From an uncultured Lachnospiraceae bacterium (lineage in GTDB: Bacteria; Bacillota_A; Clostridia; Lachnospirales; Lachnospiraceae), in NCBI GenBank assembly GCA_947177885.1, contig CAMWWF010000170.1:1-6585 (forward strand): a stretch of 6,585 nt of DNA. The letters run 5' to 3'. The position numbers and the translations under genes are program-made. Positions 4,865-6,585 of the stretch are shown here, piece after piece (position 1 is the stretch's first letter; every line of letters starts with the position of its first letter). The notes below the pieces were generated by a model. That model did not search any database, was not told the DNA's origin, and saw only the letters and a list, made by a program, of their open reading frames with translations.

Positions 4865-5725
4865 TCACTCTTTCCCTTCGAACACCATGCCATATACCTG
4901 ATCGTCAATAAACTGCTCCAGAAAATCCTGATCCAGATTCACAAACTGGTGGTTCAATTTCTCACGGAGATACGCGATGCGGTTAAAATAGCGCACTTCC
5001 TCGGAGTCATCGTCAATACCGATCTCCCTGTCTATCTCCTGTCCGTCGAAGTTCTGCCTGCACCATTCCAGCATGGTGCTGCGCAGGGAATTCTCCGATG
5101 CCGCCTTTCCCGCAAATATCCTGGCGTTCTTCATGGAAACCACACCGGCTACCACAAACAGGACAAAAATGGCGCCCATGACTCCGTAAAACAGATAAGG
5201 ATTTCCCAGATTTAGGGGAAGGATGCCCATAATACCCAGCACCACCACAGCCAGTCCCAAGACCCCCACAAACAGCAGCACCCACGCGGAAGACCGGTTT
5301 TCATCGGCGCGCTGAGAACTGTCCTGGTACAGGGAACTGCTTCCGAATGCTTTACGGGCAGCGGCAGCCTCTCTCAACTGTTCCTCCGCCTCTCCGTCGA
5401 TCCCCTCTTCGGCGTTTCTGCGGGCACTCTCCGCCCTGTTGTTCTCCTGCACCATAAAGACCTGCATTACGCCCATTGCCTTTTGTTTGCTCCTCCGGTC
5501 TACCAGAAGCTCACAGAGACCGTCACTTTCATCACGTCTCAGCTCCACTCCCAGAATCTGATTGCTTTTCAGAAAAGCCTCCAGCGCTCTCATCTGATCC
5601 TCGTCACCAAAGGTCAGATTCACCCGCTCTTCCACCTGCTCTTCCTCCACCAACTCGCAGCCGCAGTCGGCGCAGACCGTGAATCCTTCCCGATACTCGC
5701 TCTTACACTTCGGACACCATGGCAT
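4865..5725 (-). CDS. Zinc-ribbon membrane protein
   Basis: 286 residues. Residues 4-21 form a zinc ribbon (CPKC at 4-7, CADC at 18-21), the common N-terminal tag of clostridial zinc-ribbon domain proteins. About 34-93 is a small alpha/beta domain (LTFGDEDQMRALEAFLKSNQ, then CELLVDRRSKQKA) resembling DUF2007-type signal-transducing domains. A charged, Ala/Glu-rich linker at 95-143 follows. Two membrane helices lie at about 145-170 and 176-198, joined by a short loop. The C-terminal 88 residues are soluble and acidic, ending in amphipathic helices (YFNRIAYLREKLNHQF, LDQDFLEQFIDDQVYG). The ribbon and tail are probably both cytoplasmic. The ATG has AAGG seven bases upstream. Its role is unknown; this architecture is often linked to envelope or regulatory functions without proof. 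Confidence 0.85.
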   Translation of the reverse strand: MPWCPKCKSEYREGFTVCADCGCELVEEEQVEERVNLTFGDEDQMRALEAFLKSNQILGVELRRDESDGLCELLVDRRSKQKAMGVMQVFMVQENNRAESARRNAEEGIDGEAEEQLREAAAARKAFGSSSLYQDSSQRADENRSSAWVLLFVGVLGLAVVVLGIMGILPLNLGNPYLFYGVMGAIFVLFVVAGVVSMKNARIFAGKAASENSLRSTMLEWCRQNFDGQEIDREIGIDDDSEEVRYFNRIAYLREKLNHQFVNLDQDFLEQFIDDQVYGMVFEGKE

Positions 5726-5729
5726 ACAA

Positions 5730-5843
5730 TTACCTTCTTTCTCCAGACGAGCACTTCCCGATTTGTACCTTTCCCGCTACTGCCCACTCTGTCAACAGTA
5801 ACTCATTCCCCATCTTTCCGTCCGTTTTCTGCCAGCTGTACAT
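5730..5843 (-). CDS. Possible 37-residue leader ORF upstream of the zinc-ribbon gene
   Basis: ATG 5843 opens a frame (MYSWQKTDGKMGNELLLTEW, ending CSSGERR) that stops four bases before the zinc-ribbon ATG, with that gene's ribosome site inside its last codons. Such spacing would allow coupled translation. No strong ribosome site precedes it; the frame is open further upstream to a TAG at about 5879. It may be chance. Confidence 0.18.
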   Translation of the reverse strand: MYSWQKTDGKMGNELLLTEWAVAGKVQIGKCSSGERR

Positions 5844-6027
5844 CAGTCTTCCGAAAGTACTCCCAAACAAACCTCCCTAACGACGCCCCATCGTCAGCAT
5901 ACTTTGAAACTTATTACAACAAAACGGATCCTTGCATAATCTTTGTGGCAGGCATAGAACTCCACTGCATTTCATTTTATGGCAAGACACGTTTAAAAGT
6001 TCTTAATACCATTTACCAAAGACTAGC

Positions 6028-6042
6028 CGGGGAGCTTCCCCG
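6028..6042 (-). terminator. Hairpin directly behind gltA, possible terminator
   Basis: CGGGGA and TCCCCG form a perfect six-pair stem with a three-base loop, beginning at the base after the gltA stop. GC-rich and stable, but the following minus-strand bases (GCTAGTCTTTGG) contain only a weak T stretch, so termination is uncertain. Confidence 0.45.
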
Positions 6043-6585
6043 TTACGCCCGGGCGCTCAGATATTCGTCGATTCCCTTTGCAGCCGCTTTCCCCGCTCCC
6101 ATTGCGAGGATCACCGTAGCCGCACCGGTAACGGCGTCACCGCCTGCATAGACTCCCTCTTTGGTGGTCTGTCCGTTCTCTTCCTCCGCGACAATGCATT
6201 TCCACTTATTGGTCTCCAATCCTTCCGTGGTGGAAGAGATCAGAGGATTGGGAGAAGTACCCAGGGACATGATGACCGTATCCAGTTCCATCACGAACTC
6301 AGAACCGGGAATCTCCACCGGACGGCGTCTGCCGGAGGCATCCGGTTCTCCAAGCTCCATACGGATACACTTCATGCCGGTCACCCAGCCCTTCTCGTCC
6401 GCAAGAATTTCCACGGGATTGGTCAACAGGTCAAAGATAATGCCTTCTTCTCTGGCGTGATGAACCTCTTCCACCCTGGCGGGCAGCTCCTCTTCGCTCC
6501 TGCGGTACACGATATGAACCTCCGCGCCCAAGCGAAGAGCGGTTCTCGCCGCGTCCATGGCAACATTACCGCCTCCTACCACAGC
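6043..6585 (-). CDS. gltA: Glutamate synthase (NADPH), small/GltA-type subunit, C-terminal part
   Basis: The small subunit (beta chain) of NADPH glutamate synthase is a flavoprotein that passes electrons from NADPH to the GOGAT reaction (2-oxoglutarate + glutamine to two glutamate); a family of NADPH-dependent oxidoreductases shares the fold. The window holds the last 180 residues of about 460; the 5' end is outside. Seen: VVGGGNVAMDAARTALRLGA near residues 2-21 of the visible part, the NADPH-binding Rossmann loop with HIVYRRSEEELPAR following it, and the C-terminal FAD-binding block GVYAGGDAVTGAATVILAMG with AGKAAAKGIDEYL. Fe-S cysteines would be N-terminal, off the window. Clostridia often pair this subunit with ferredoxin-NADP reductase-like genes, as in NfnAB, so NfnB is the main alternative name; the sequence here cannot separate them. 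The frame is intact. Confidence 0.88.
   Translation of the reverse strand, partial: AVVGGGNVAMDAARTALRLGAEVHIVYRRSEEELPARVEEVHHAREEGIIFDLLTNPVEILADEKGWVTGMKCIRMELGEPDASGRRRPVEIPGSEFVMELDTVIMSLGTSPNPLISSTTEGLETNKWKCIVAEEENGQTTKEGVYAGGDAVTGAATVILAMGAGKAAAKGIDEYLSARA

Larger units (their letters stand above)
5726..6042. other. Intergenic stretch between gltA and the zinc-ribbon gene
   Basis: 317 bases without a convincing gene. It holds the hairpin behind gltA, a 37-codon ORF of uncertain status (5730-5843), and a TTGACA at 5795-5790 whose only -10-like partner (TACAAA, 5767-5762) is 22 bases away. A promoter for the zinc-ribbon gene is expected here but could not be placed. Confidence 0.6.

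Noticed and set aside
5762..5795. TTGACA with TACAAA as promoter of the zinc-ribbon gene
   Set aside because: The spacer is 22 bases, well outside the usual 16-18.
5483..6151. Plus-strand open frame of 222 codons
   Set aside because: Antisense of the zinc-ribbon gene and the end of gltA; composition is that of a shadow frame.

Overview
All supported genes lie on the minus strand, so the window reads right to left. Base composition is moderate, with good AGGAG-type ribosome sites. The gene set (GltA-type glutamate synthase small subunit, RlmH, zinc-ribbon membrane protein, an RtcB-family ligase, Rpn nuclease and SymE relics) suggests a Firmicute of the class Clostridia, probably Lachnospiraceae-like. 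That placement is an inference from protein flavour; no marker in the window proves it.

Right part (about 3300-6585) is ordinary chromosome. In transcription order it holds the 3' end of gltA with a hairpin right behind its stop, a gap of about 317 bp, a zinc-ribbon membrane protein, an unrecognised 188-residue protein, rlmH (complete, 159 residues), and a 68-residue protein of unknown function that begins 18 bp behind rlmH.

Middle part (about 1729-3300) is a gene graveyard. It starts with a probably truncated 125-residue gene. Directly behind it, in order, come a frameshifted piece resembling the C-terminal domain of a DeoR/GlpR regulator, a frameshifted unknown gene, a tiny ORF coupled to a frameshifted SymE-like toxin gene, and the N-terminal third of an Rpn-family (PD-(D/E)XK) transposase/nuclease. 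The Rpn piece runs by an ATGA overlap into an apparently intact two-helix membrane protein (1256-1732). At least four independent frame breaks can be read here.

Left part (1-1255) has a short degraded stretch with two overlapping open frames. It is followed by the 5' three quarters of an RtcB-family RNA ligase gene that runs off the window. This is the best-defined enzyme on the left side. It keeps most metal and guanylylation-site residues but has Leu where canonical RtcB has an Arg.

No tRNA, rRNA, CRISPR array or complete insertion sequence was seen. I found no convincing evidence of a wholly new system. The most interesting items are the divergent RtcB and the cluster of decaying toxin- and nuclease-type genes.
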